Part shown: one piece after another, positions 34,605-42,932 of the stretch
Numbering within the stretch: position 1 is the stretch's first letter
Layout of the letters: every line of letters begins with the position of its first letter
Assembly: GCA_965212075.1 (NCBI GenBank)
Contig: OZ243043.1
Coordinates: 1,426,001 to 1,490,000, forward strand
Length of the DNA stretch: 64,000 nucleotides
Origin: CBDBUR01 sp965212075
GTDB taxonomy: Bacteria > Pseudomonadota > Alphaproteobacteria > JAPOUT01 > G958296285
Direction: 5' to 3'
The notes under the pieces: model-generated
Databases searched by the model: none
Told to the model about the DNA's origin: nothing
The model's input: only the letters and a program-made list of their open reading frames with translations
Made by a program: the position numbers and the translations under genes

Positions 34605-35332
34605 GTGTGCGCATGAAGCCCCTGAAGCCTCAAGGTTATAACCCTCACGCCCCAGCGTCGAACGGGCGCGCCGCCCAGCCATTGCGCAAAATCACGCCGC
34701 GCGGTGAAGCGCAAACGGCTTATCTTGAGGCGATGCGCAGCCATGATCTCGTCATCGCCACCGGACCGGCGGGCACCGGCAAAACGTGGCTGGCCGCCGC
34801 CGCCGCGGCGCAATCCTTGATCCGCGGCGATGTGGCGCGCATCATCATGTCGCGTCCGGCGCTTGAGGCCGGCGAGCGGCTCGGATTCTTGCCGGGCGAT
34901 ATCAGCGAAAAAATAGACCCTTATTTGCGCCCGCTTTATGACGCGCTCAGCGATGTTCTCGGCTTTGACGAAATGCAGCGCTGTATTCGCGCCGGTCTGA
35001 TTGAAATCGCGCCGCTCGCCTTTATGCGTGGCCGTTCGCTGGCGCGCGCTTTCATCATCTTGGACGAGGCGCAAAATTGCACCCGCGCGCAGATGAAAAT
35101 GTTCCTCACGCGGCTGGGACAGGGCAGTTGTGTCGTGCTCGCGGGCGACCCTAGCCAGAGCGACCTGCCTGCACATGAGCCGTCAGGGCTTCAAGAGGCC
35201 ATAGACCTGCTCGCGCCGCTTGAGGATGTCGCCGTGATCCGCTTTGATGAGCGCGATATTCAGCGCCACAACCTCGTCAATAAGATCGTCCGCGCCTATA
35301 AAAATAAAACAAATGATGACAAAACGGCATGA
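34601..35332 (+). CDS. phoH: PhoH family ATPase, N-terminally short
   Basis: 243 residues; PhoH/YbeZ proteins are usually 320-350. The ATPase core is complete: Walker A GPAGTGKTWLA near 54-61, MSRPALEAGERLGFLPGD, Walker B FIILDEAQN and LAGDPSQSD. The first 80-100 residues of the usual protein, a small RNA-binding-like domain, are missing, and miaB occupies the DNA where they would be encoded. PhoH-like ATPases act with the neighbouring YbeY in RNA and ribosome metabolism. Stop overlaps ybeY. Confidence 0.92.
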   Translation: MSVRMKPLKPQGYNPHAPASNGRAAQPLRKITPRGEAQTAYLEAMRSHDLVIATGPAGTGKTWLAAAAAAQSLIRGDVARIIMSRPALEAGERLGFLPGDISEKIDPYLRPLYDALSDVLGFDEMQRCIRAGLIEIAPLAFMRGRSLARAFIILDEAQNCTRAQMKMFLTRLGQGSCVVLAGDPSQSDLPAHEPSGLQEAIDLLAPLEDVAVIRFDERDIQRHNLVNKIVRAYKNKTNDDKTA

Positions 35333-35916
35333 AAATCGTAGACTTAAGTCAGGAGAATATGAATTTTCAAAAAACAGATATGCGGTCGGACAAAAGCTGC
35401 GGTGAGGACGATCCTCCAGATTTATCGTCCACCCCACAGCTTGTTCCTGCGCCACAGTTTGTCATTGACGTGATTCGCAAAAGCAAGCAGTGGACGACGC
35501 GCGAGGAAGCACAAGTGCGCGCCGCGGCGCAGAGCGCGTTTCAACATAGCGCATGCCAACATATAAGCGCATCATCATCTGAGATGTCGCCCCCTGAAAT
35601 GGTAATTGTGCTTGCTGACGGCGCGTTCATTCAAACGCTCAATGCGCGATTTCGCGGCATTGATCGCCCAACCAATGTTTTGGCCTTTCCCGCCGACGAA
35701 TCTTTTTTATTAGGCGATGTGTTTCTCGCGCGCGATGTTTTGCTGCGAGAAGCCGAAGAGCAAAATATCAGCCCTTATGCGCATCTCGCGCATCTGGCGG
35801 CGCATGGCACATTGCATCTTTTGGGGTTTGATCATGATGATGATCAAAAGGCTGAAATTATGGAAAGTTTGGAAGCCGCCATTCTCGCCAAGCTTGATTT
35901 TGAGAAGAGCTGTTAA
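35329..35916 (+). CDS. ybeY: Endoribonuclease / rRNA maturation factor YbeY
   Basis: 195 residues. Metal-dependent RNase in 16S rRNA 3'-end processing and quality control. The zinc motif H-x3-H-x5-H is clear in AAHGTLHLLGFDHDDD. LNARFRGIDRPTNVLAFP is typical. The first 45 residues are a low-complexity, Ser/Pro/Asp-rich extension not usual in the family; ATGs at 35359 and 35380 are alternatives, but the 35329 start overlaps the phoH stop and so is favoured by coupling. Confidence 0.94.
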   Translation: MKIVDLSQENMNFQKTDMRSDKSCGEDDPPDLSSTPQLVPAPQFVIDVIRKSKQWTTREEAQVRAAAQSAFQHSACQHISASSSEMSPPEMVIVLADGAFIQTLNARFRGIDRPTNVLAFPADESFLLGDVFLARDVLLREAEEQNISPYAHLAHLAAHGTLHLLGFDHDDDQKAEIMESLEAAILAKLDFEKSC

Positions 35917-35922
35917 ATCAAA

Positions 35923-36897
35923 ATGTCGCCCGCAAATCATTTTTCAAAAAACGGCGCCTCTTTGGGAGAGGAGAATGGGCGCAAAATAGGTCTGCTGGAC
36001 TGGTTCAATAAATTTTTGCGCCGCTCGCCTCTTAATCGCGACGATCTCGTTGAGGGCCTCGCCGATGATGACAATGCACACGCCGACAGTTTTGATGATG
36101 ATGAGCGCCGCTTGTTAAAAAATATTTTAACTTTGCGCTCCTGTCGTGTTGAGAATGTTATGGTGCGGCGCGCGCAAATTGACGCCATTGAGGCCTCCGC
36201 AGACCTTGAAAGTGTTCGCCGCACTTTTCGCGAAACGCAGCATTCGCGGCTGCCGGTCTATAGCGAGACGCTTGATAAGCCGATCGGCATCGTTCATATC
36301 AAAGATGTCTTTCGCCTTTTTGATCAAGATGTGGCTGAAAATTTTGATCTCAAAACCATCGTCAATCTAGCCTTGTTTGTGCCGCCCTCAATGAAGGCGG
36401 TTGATCTCTTGCGCAAGATGCAGTCCGAGCGGCTGCATATGGCGCTCGTGATTGACGAACATGGCGGCACTTCCGGCTTGGTCTCCATTGAAGATCTGGT
36501 TGAAGAAATCGTCGGTGAAATTGAAGATGAACATGAAAAGGAAAGCCCGACCACGCGCAGCTATATCTGCCGCCGCGACGGCACAATTGAAGCACCCGCT
36601 CATTTGCGGCTCGCCGCGCTGAAAGATGTGCTGGGGCAAGATTTAAGCGAGGACGGGCATATTCACGCCGATACGCTTGGCGGCTTTGTGACGACGCTCG
36701 CCGGACATGTGCCGCAAAAAGGTGAAAAAATTGAAACATCTTCAGGTCTCGTGATTGAGGTGCGCCGCGCCGATGCGCGCCGCGTGCGCTCGGTGATACT
36801 CCATCCTTTGCGCGCGAACAAAGAAGAAGCCGCCAAAGAAAGCCCTAAAGGCGCAAACGCGCGACAGCTTGACAAAATATCCCGCCGCCAAAATTAA
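35923..36897 (+). CDS. corC: CBS-domain CorC/HlyC-type transporter-associated protein
   Basis: 324 residues, soluble. Two CBS domains (VMVRRAQIDAIEA..PVYSETLDKPIGIVHIKDVF and PPSMKAVDLLRKMQ..MALVIDEHGGTSGLVSIEDLVEEIVGEIEDE) followed by the CorC_HlyC domain with a typical GFVTTLAGHVPQKGEKIE. Genes of this group are linked to magnesium/cobalt efflux in E. coli and always sit between ybeY and lnt in this class. The actual role here is inferred from family only. Confidence 0.93.
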   Translation: MSPANHFSKNGASLGEENGRKIGLLDWFNKFLRRSPLNRDDLVEGLADDDNAHADSFDDDERRLLKNILTLRSCRVENVMVRRAQIDAIEASADLESVRRTFRETQHSRLPVYSETLDKPIGIVHIKDVFRLFDQDVAENFDLKTIVNLALFVPPSMKAVDLLRKMQSERLHMALVIDEHGGTSGLVSIEDLVEEIVGEIEDEHEKESPTTRSYICRRDGTIEAPAHLRLAALKDVLGQDLSEDGHIHADTLGGFVTTLAGHVPQKGEKIETSSGLVIEVRRADARRVRSVILHPLRANKEEAAKESPKGANARQLDKISRRQN

Positions 36898-36919
36898 AGG
36901 TCAAAACGCAGAAAATTTG

Positions 36920-38518
36920 ATGACTCGGCTGCACCTTTATGCGCAGATGATCTCGCAGCTGAGATTGAGGGCGACGTTGAGTCTGGCATTCGGCATCGGG
37001 CTGCTGGGCGGCTTTTTTGGCCATGCACCATGGCGGCTTTTTGTCATTTTTGCCCTCATCGTGCCTTTGCTCGTCTGGATGCTGGATGGGCTTGCGCAAA
37101 GATATTCGCGGCCAAAAGATAAAATTTTGCGCGCTTTTTTGCTGGGATATGTTTTCGCTCTGGGATATTTTCTTGCGGGGCTTTACTGGATTGCGCATGC
37201 TTTTCTGGTGACACCTTTGGCACCTTTGGCGCCTTTGGGTGTTTTTGGATTAAGCGCCTATTTGGCCTTTTTTTTAGGCGCTGCCTTTGCCGCGAGCATC
37301 TGTATTTGGCCCGCAAACGGCGCGCGCTTTTTGAGTCTGGCGTTTTTCTGGGCGCTTGGCGAATGCGCGCGCGGCTTTGTGGCCACCGGTTTTGAATGGA
37401 ATCTTCTTGCGCAATCATGGCTTGTTTCTGACGCGCTGGCGCAAAATTTTTCTTGGCTGGGCATTCATGGCGCGACTTTGGTGATGGTCGCGGTTTCGGC
37501 CAGTCTTGCCGCTTTGAGCGCAGAAGATCGCATCCGGCGCATCCGCCCGCCTTTGATCGCGCTGGGCGTTTTTTTTGTGCTTTGGGCGGGCGGTTTATGG
37601 AGATTATCCGCCGCGCCAATCACAGAGCCATCCGCGCAGGCTCCAGAAATCATCATCATCCAGCCCAATATCGCCCAGAGCGATAAATGGAATCCACGCC
37701 TGAGAGATCAGATCATCAAAAGATATTTCACAATGAGCGCGCAGGCCTTTCGCGCGTCAAAAAATAGCGCGTCAAAAGATAAATTGCGGCAAAAGATCAT
37801 GGTCTGGCCTGAAGCGGCTTTGCCGGTTGACATTGAGCGGCAGCCTGATTTGCGCGCGATTTTAGCAGACATGATTCCCGACGGCGCGCTCCTGATTGCC
37901 GGTCTGCTGCGCTTTGAGCGCGCCAATAACAAAGCCTTCAATTCCGTCTATCTCATCACCGATCGAGGCAAGCTGCAGCAAGTCTATGATAAAAACCATC
38001 TCGTTCCCTACGGGGAATATCTTCCCTTTCAATCTTTGCTCGAAAGTTTAGGCCTGCGCCAGCTCACCGGACGGCGCGGTGGCTATTCCGAAGGGCATAG
38101 ACGCAACCTATTGCATCATCAAAACTCGCCGCACTTCGCGCCGCTCATCTGCTATGAGATCATCTTTGCCCGCGAAGTCCCCGGCACCAAAACGCGCCCC
38201 GACGCCCTCATCAATGTCACCAATGATGCTTGGTATGGCCTATCCACAGGCCCTCACCAGCATTTTGACCTCGCTCGTCTGCGTGCCATCGAACAAGGCT
38301 TGCCCGTCATTCGTGCCGCCAATACTGGAATCTCGGCCATTATTGACTCCTATGGACGCCTGCGCGCGCGCCAAGCACTCGGGTCTCAAGGAGTCATTCG
38401 CGCGGCTCTTCCTCCTCCTTTATCACCAACATTTTATGCTCAATGGGGCGATTGGCTATTCATTGTTATTTTGATGTTGACGGCGGTGCTCATTATTTCA
38501 CAAAAAAACAATCTATAG
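36920..38518 (+). CDS. lnt: Apolipoprotein N-acyltransferase
   Basis: 532 residues from ATG 36920; no candidate start has a good ribosome binding site (TTG 36869 and ATG 36947 are alternatives). Adds the third acyl chain to lipoproteins in the inner membrane. N-terminal membrane segments, then a nitrilase domain with the triad Glu298 (WPEAAL), Lys358 (YDKNHLVPYGE) and Cys411 (LICYEIIF), then a C-terminal TM. Two in-frame duplications: PLAPLAPLG (9 bp x3) and ASKNSASKDK (15 bp x2). Confidence 0.95.
   Translation: MTRLHLYAQMISQLRLRATLSLAFGIGLLGGFFGHAPWRLFVIFALIVPLLVWMLDGLAQRYSRPKDKILRAFLLGYVFALGYFLAGLYWIAHAFLVTPLAPLAPLGVFGLSAYLAFFLGAAFAASICIWPANGARFLSLAFFWALGECARGFVATGFEWNLLAQSWLVSDALAQNFSWLGIHGATLVMVAVSASLAALSAEDRIRRIRPPLIALGVFFVLWAGGLWRLSAAPITEPSAQAPEIIIIQPNIAQSDKWNPRLRDQIIKRYFTMSAQAFRASKNSASKDKLRQKIMVWPEAALPVDIERQPDLRAILADMIPDGALLIAGLLRFERANNKAFNSVYLITDRGKLQQVYDKNHLVPYGEYLPFQSLLESLGLRQLTGRRGGYSEGHRRNLLHHQNSPHFAPLICYEIIFAREVPGTKTRPDALINVTNDAWYGLSTGPHQHFDLARLRAIEQGLPVIRAANTGISAIIDSYGRLRARQALGSQGVIRAALPPPLSPTFYAQWGDWLFIVILMLTAVLIISQKNNL
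37213..37239 (+). repeat. Three 9-bp units inside lnt
   Basis: acctttggc, acctttggc and gcctttggg at 37213, 37222 and 37231 encode three PL(A/G) turns in a periplasmic or cytoplasmic loop. Confidence 0.75.
37754..37783 (+). repeat. 15-bp duplication inside lnt
   Basis: gcgtcaaaaaatagc (37754) and gcgtcaaaagataaa (37769) match at 12 of 15 bases, giving ASKNS and ASKDK in frame. Confidence 0.7.
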
Positions 38519-38541
38519 TTGTATTTTTCTTGAGACATATC

Positions 38542-38652
38542 ATGCGCAATGCACAAGAATTTTTGTCAGGGATTTTTGTCAAAGTTGTTATTTTATTGTT
38601 AGTTTTGGTTGTATATCTAATCGGTAAGGAAATATCGGCGTGTGAAGTCTAA
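38542..38652 (+). CDS. Possible 36-residue single-pass membrane peptide
   Basis: ATG at 38542 to TAA at 38650-38652, in the 192-base spacer between lnt and the HTH gene. The peptide has a short polar start, MRNAQEFLSG, then an uninterrupted hydrophobic run (IFVKVVILLLVLVVYLI) that would span a membrane, then a charged end. GAGA lies six bases upstream, a modest ribosome binding site. I do not recognise a family. It may equally be chance in an AT-rich spacer. A 10-bp repeat at 13-bp period lies inside it (38559-38581). Confidence 0.35.
   Translation: MRNAQEFLSGIFVKVVILLLVLVVYLIGKEISACEV
38559..38581 (+). repeat. 10-bp repeat at 13-bp period in the lnt-HTH spacer
   Basis: atttttgtca is present at 38559-38568 and 38572-38581. 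Confidence 0.85.
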
Positions 38653-38710
38653 ATAAGAAAGGTTTTAAATAAAAAATGCACGTGTATCAAGATAGGGAGA
38701 CCTAAATATT

Positions 38711-39136
38711 ATGCCTGATCCCATAGATGTTCATGTTGGCAATCGTATTCGCGAGCGTCGCCTTGTTCAAACCATGAGTCAGAAAGAATTAGGCCGAAAG
38801 CTCGGAGTGACATTTCAGCAGATTCAAAAATATGAAAAAGGCATTAATCGGATCGGTGCCGGACGTCTATTTCGGCTCACGTTCGCTTTGGGCGTGTCAA
38901 TCGCCTATTTTTTTGAAGGAATGACGCCGAAACCACAACTTCTGATAGGTAAAATTGATGAATGCCCAGCGCCGATCATACAAGATATGAGCCATAACAG
39001 TGCATTGAGTTCTAAATATATGGAGGAGGCGAGAAAATTACTGCAGCTCTTTGATCAAATCGCCGACCCGCGCATTCGCGCGCAAATCATTGATCTCGCG
39101 CAAACTTTGAGCGAAAAAAGCAAAAAAACCATCTAA
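38711..39136 (+). CDS. XRE-family helix-turn-helix transcriptional regulator
   Basis: 141 residues. N-terminal HTH_3 domain IRERRLVQTMSQKELGRKLGVTFQQIQKYEKGINRI with a clear recognition helix, followed by an Arg/Leu-rich hydrophobic segment and a helical C-terminus (KYMEEARKLLQLFDQI). Alphaproteobacteria keep such a regulator between lnt and metK, so a role in methionine or SAM control or in the cell cycle is plausible but not shown. GGGAGA lies ten bases before the ATG. Its stop codon is inside a 9-bp tandem duplication. Confidence 0.9.
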   Translation: MPDPIDVHVGNRIRERRLVQTMSQKELGRKLGVTFQQIQKYEKGINRIGAGRLFRLTFALGVSIAYFFEGMTPKPQLLIGKIDECPAPIIQDMSHNSALSSKYMEEARKLLQLFDQIADPRIRAQIIDLAQTLSEKSKKTI

Positions 39137-39150
39137 ATCACCTAAATCAC
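39133..39150 (+). repeat. Perfect 9-bp duplication over the HTH-gene stop codon
   Basis: ctaaatcac at 39133-39141 and 39142-39150. The first copy contains the TAA stop, so the stop triplet itself is duplicated. Confidence 0.9.
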
Positions 39151-39215
39151 TGATTTCGCCTCTGAAAGTCTATTGACTTGAGTAGCCTTGCGGGGGAAAA
39201 CAATTTTTGACAATC

Positions 39216-39239
39216 AGGGAGCCTAATAGGGAGAACAAT
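39216..39239 (+). repeat. 12-bp duplication of the metK ribosome binding site
   Basis: agggagcctaat (39216) and agggagaacaat (39228) match at 9 of 12 bases and end exactly at the metK ATG. The AGGGAG Shine-Dalgarno sequence is therefore present twice, 12 bases apart. Confidence 0.85.
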
Positions 39240-40397
39240 ATGCGCCAGGGACGCTGGCTTTTTGCGAGTGAATCCGTTTCAGAAGGCCATCCAGACAAAA
39301 TCTGTGACCGGATTTCCGATTCCATCTTGGATGCCTATCTGGCAGAAGATTCTGAAGCACGCGTGGCGGTTGAGACGCTTGTCGCGCCGCACCGAATCGT
39401 GCTCGCCGGAGAAACGCGCTCCACCGCCAACATAGATGAAGCGCGCATGAGCGAAATCGCTCGCGAGGCCGTGCGCGATATTGGCTATGAGCAGGAAGGC
39501 TTTGATTGGCGCAATGTCAATGTCAATGTCTATGTCCATAAGCAATCAAGCGACATTTCGCAGGGCGTTGATGCGCGCGGCAATAAAGACGAGGGCGCAG
39601 GCGATCAAGGTCTGATGTTCGGCTATGCTTGTGATGAAACACCGGCATTGATGCCCGCGCCGATATTTTATGCGCATAAAATCCTCCGGCTGATGGCGGA
39701 AGCGCGCCATCGGGGCGAGACGCCTGCTCTTCTCCCTGACGCCAAAAGTCAGATTGTTGTTGTCTATGAAAATGGCGCGCCGGTCGGCGCGCAATCCATT
39801 GTCGTTTCAACCCAGCATAAAGAAGGCTTTGAGGCGAGAGAGACCGCGCGCAAATATGTGATGGCCGCGCTGCCGGAAAATTGGATGTGCGAAGAGGAGA
39901 ATTTTCTTGTCAATCCGACCGGAAAATTTGTCATTGGCGGCCCGGTCGGGGATTCCGGCCTGACGGGCAGAAAAATTATCGTTGATACTTATGGCGGTGC
40001 CGCGCCCCATGGCGGCGGCGCGTTTTCGGGCAAAGACCCGACCAAAGTAGATCGCTCGGCAGCCTATGCGGCGCGCTATCTCGCCAAAAATGTCGTCGCC
40101 GCCGAGATGGCCTCGCGCTGCACCGTGCAATTATCTTATGCAATCGGCGTCTCCAAGCCTTTATCGCTTTATGTCGATCTGCATGGCACCGGTAAAATCT
40201 CAGAGGACAGGCTGGAATGTGTGCTGGGCAAAGCAATGATTTTAACCCCGCGCGGCATTCGCGAACATTTGCAATTGAACCGGCCTATTTATGCGCGCAC
40301 CTCGTCCTATGGCCATTTTGGCCGCCCGCCCGAAGAAGATGGCGGTTTTTCTTGGGAAAAAACCGATCTGGCCGCAACCATTTCCGACCTTGCGTGA
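39240..40397 (+). CDS. metK: S-adenosylmethionine synthetase
   Basis: 385 residues from ATG 39240, chosen over an upstream in-frame start because AGGGAG sits six bases before it and the family begins with WLFASESVSEGHPDKICDRISD. Makes SAM from methionine and ATP. GHPDK carries the catalytic His17; GAGDQGLMFGYA and the P-loop-like GGGAFSGKDPTKVDRSAAY are canonical. The 103-base leader does not match any SAM riboswitch class I can recall. Confidence 0.97.
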   Translation: MRQGRWLFASESVSEGHPDKICDRISDSILDAYLAEDSEARVAVETLVAPHRIVLAGETRSTANIDEARMSEIAREAVRDIGYEQEGFDWRNVNVNVYVHKQSSDISQGVDARGNKDEGAGDQGLMFGYACDETPALMPAPIFYAHKILRLMAEARHRGETPALLPDAKSQIVVVYENGAPVGAQSIVVSTQHKEGFEARETARKYVMAALPENWMCEEENFLVNPTGKFVIGGPVGDSGLTGRKIIVDTYGGAAPHGGGAFSGKDPTKVDRSAAYAARYLAKNVVAAEMASRCTVQLSYAIGVSKPLSLYVDLHGTGKISEDRLECVLGKAMILTPRGIREHLQLNRPIYARTSSYGHFGRPPEEDGGFSWEKTDLAATISDLA

Positions 40398-41121
40398 TTA
40401 CCAGCTTTACGGTCATCACCGCGCGCGCCGTTTGAGTGCGCGCCAGCGCGCAGCCCTAGATGAATTTTTGCCGCATTTTGCGCTTCCGGTAAAAGATGTT
40501 TCTGAAAATGAGCTTGACCCGCAGGATTTTTTTAAATTTCCGGTAAAAGATATCTGGCTGGAAATAGGCTTTGGTGCGGGTGAGCATTTATTGCGCATGA
40601 TGCGCCGCCATCCTGATATCGGCTTCATCGGCTGCGAGGCTTATTTGTCCGGCATGGCGCGCTTCGTCGCCCAGCTTGACCCGCTTCACCATGATAAGGG
40701 GGATAAAGATAGAGGCGATAGAAATATTCGCCTCTATCATGGCGATGCGCGTGATATTTTGTTCAAGCTGGCACCGCAAAAGATCGGGCGGCTCTTCCTG
40801 CTTTATCCTGATCCATGGCCGAAAACCCGCCATTGGGCGCGGCGATTCATCCAAAGCGACATCATCAGGCGATGCGCGCAACTTATGAAGCCGGGCGCGC
40901 AAATTCATTTTGCCAGCGATGATCCAGTGCTCACAGCTTGGGTGCTTTCCCATATCATCGCCGACCCCGATTTTTACTGGCATGAGGGAGCAAATGTCTG
41001 CCGAAACCCATATTTTTTGGAGCAATTTTCGGAGCAGGAACAGCCTCTCACCCGTTATGAGGCCAAAGCCATCAAGCAAAATCGCCACCCATCACGGCTT
41101 GTCTTTTGCCGCCATCAATGA
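40339..41121 (+). CDS. trmB: tRNA (guanine-N7)-methyltransferase
   Basis: 260 residues from ATG 40339, overlapping metK by 59 bases; a further ATG at 40291 and a TTG at 40390 are alternatives, and the conserved part only starts at LRDYQLYGHHRARRLSARQ. Forms m7G46 in tRNA. SAM site LEIGFGAGEHLLRMMRRHP, then IGCEAYLSG, and RLFLLYPDPWPKTRHWARRF with the catalytic PDPWPK. A degenerate insert DKGDKDRGDRN near 130 looks like another small repeat expansion. Confidence 0.93.
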   Translation: MAVFLGKKPIWPQPFPTLRDYQLYGHHRARRLSARQRAALDEFLPHFALPVKDVSENELDPQDFFKFPVKDIWLEIGFGAGEHLLRMMRRHPDIGFIGCEAYLSGMARFVAQLDPLHHDKGDKDRGDRNIRLYHGDARDILFKLAPQKIGRLFLLYPDPWPKTRHWARRFIQSDIIRRCAQLMKPGAQIHFASDDPVLTAWVLSHIIADPDFYWHEGANVCRNPYFLEQFSEQEQPLTRYEAKAIKQNRHPSRLVFCRHQ

Positions 41122-41222
41122 TAGACGTGGAACGTAGAAAAATTTCCATGAATGTGTAGATTGAGTTGCTCTCGTCGATGCGATAGACCGCGCGGCGGGC
41201 AAACTCGCAGATGGAGGCCCTC

Positions 41223-42899
41223 ATGGCCGAAGCCGTTAGCGCCAATAAATTAGAATTGCTTCGCGTCGCCGAAGCGCTCGCGCGCGAAAAAGGCATTGAG
41301 CGCGATATCGTCGTTGACGCCATCGCCGAAGCTATCGAAAAAGCCGCGCGCATGCGCTATGGCGCAGAAAATAACATCAAGGCCGATATTGATAACAAAA
41401 CCGGCGAAGTGCGCCTCTCGCGGCTGCGTGAAGTTGCCGAAGAGGTTGAAGATGACGCTGTGCAAATTGATCTCGCTGCCGCCCAAAATCTTCATGATGG
41501 CGCGCAACTAGGCGATATGATCGCCGAAGATCTGCCGCCAATAGAATTTGGCCGCATCGCCGCGCAAACCGCAAAACAGGTCATCACGCAAAAAGTCCGC
41601 GAAGCTGAGCGCGAGAGACAATATGAAGAATTTAAAGATCGCGTCGGCGAAATTATCAATGGCATCGCCAAGCGCATGGAATATGGCCATGTCGTCGTTG
41701 ATTTGGGCATGGGCGAGGCGGTCATTCGCCGCGAAGAATTATTGCCGCGCGAGACATTCCGCACCGGTGATCGCGTACGCGCCTATATTTACGACATTCG
41801 CCGTGAATCACGCGGCCCACAAATTTTTCTTTCGCGCCGCCATGGCGAATTTATGGCCAAGCTGTTTGCTCAAGAAGTGCCCGAAATTTATGACGGAATC
41901 ATAGAAATTAAATCCATCGCGCGTGATCCGGGCTCGCGCGCCAAAATTGCTGTGATTTCCAAGGATAGCTCAATTGATCCGGTGGGCGCGTGCGTCGGTA
42001 TGCGCGGCTCGCGCGTGCAGGCGGTCGTCAATGAATTGCAGGGCGAAAAAATAGACATCATTCGCTATTCACACGATACCGCCGATTTCATCGTCAAAGC
42101 GCTCGCACCGGCGGAAGTGGTGAAAGTGGTGCTGGACGAAGACATGAATCGCATTGAAGCCGTTGTGCCTGACGACCAGCTCAGTCTCGCCATTGGCCGT
42201 CGCGGACAAAATGTGCGGCTGGCTTCGCAGCTGACCGGCTGGACGATTGACATTCTGACCGAAGCAGAAGAATCCGAGCGGCGGCAAAAAGAATTCGTCG
42301 AGCGCAGCCAGCTTTTTGCCGAAGCGCTCAATGTTGATGATGTCATCGCGCAGCTTTTGGCTTCGGAAGGCTTCGCTTCCGTTGAGGAGGTCGCCTTCGT
42401 TGACATCGCCGAAATCGTTGAAATTGAAGGTTTTGATCAAGATACCGCAACCTCGCTGCAAGAGCGCGCGCGCGAATATCTTGAGGAACGCGACGCCGAA
42501 TTTGACGAAGAGCGCAAAAATTTGGGCGTCAGCGACGAACTCGCCCAACTTGAAGGTGTTTCGCCAAAAATGCTCGTGATTTTTGGCAAAAATGACATTA
42601 AAACATTAGATGACCTTGCAGGTTTGGCGCGCGATGACCTCACGGGCTGGACCGAAAAAGTCAATGGTGAACGCAAAACCGAAGTAGGCATTATGGAAGA
42701 TATTGGCGGCATGGATCATGACACCGCAGACGATTTGATCTTGCGCGCAAGAGTCGCTGCCGGTTGGATTGATTCACTGCCCGAAAATACCGAAGACACC
42801 GAAAACGCAGGGGGGGAAGCTGAAAATTCTGTTGAAGATGAAAATGATATTTTTGAAACTTCAGAAGCTGACGATGACAATGAAGGGCAACAACCTTAA
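41223..42899 (+). CDS. nusA: Transcription termination/antitermination protein NusA
   Basis: 558 residues from the ATG at 41223, fixed by GGAGG five bases upstream. N-terminal RNA-polymerase-binding domain, S1 domain (about 135-200), two KH domains (IDPVGACVGMRGSRVQAVVNEL and LSLAIGRRGQNVRLASQLTGW), and a C-terminal helix-hairpin-helix part with an acidic tail as in other alphaproteobacteria. The 101-base spacer upstream holds no rimP, the usual gene before nusA. Confidence 0.97.
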   Translation: MAEAVSANKLELLRVAEALAREKGIERDIVVDAIAEAIEKAARMRYGAENNIKADIDNKTGEVRLSRLREVAEEVEDDAVQIDLAAAQNLHDGAQLGDMIAEDLPPIEFGRIAAQTAKQVITQKVREAERERQYEEFKDRVGEIINGIAKRMEYGHVVVDLGMGEAVIRREELLPRETFRTGDRVRAYIYDIRRESRGPQIFLSRRHGEFMAKLFAQEVPEIYDGIIEIKSIARDPGSRAKIAVISKDSSIDPVGACVGMRGSRVQAVVNELQGEKIDIIRYSHDTADFIVKALAPAEVVKVVLDEDMNRIEAVVPDDQLSLAIGRRGQNVRLASQLTGWTIDILTEAEESERRQKEFVERSQLFAEALNVDDVIAQLLASEGFASVEEVAFVDIAEIVEIEGFDQDTATSLQERAREYLEERDAEFDEERKNLGVSDELAQLEGVSPKMLVIFGKNDIKTLDDLAGLARDDLTGWTEKVNGERKTEVGIMEDIGGMDHDTADDLILRARVAAGWIDSLPENTEDTENAGGEAENSVEDENDIFETSEADDDNEGQQP

Positions 42900-42932
42900 T
42901 GAACAGCAACTTTAAATTGAGAAGGCAAGAGC

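Noticed and set aside
39137..39239. SAM riboswitch before metK
   Set aside because: No match to any SAM riboswitch consensus I could recall; reported only as an uncharacterised leader.
41122..41222. Remnant of rimP before nusA
   Set aside because: Translations of the 101-base spacer show no RimP-like sequence.
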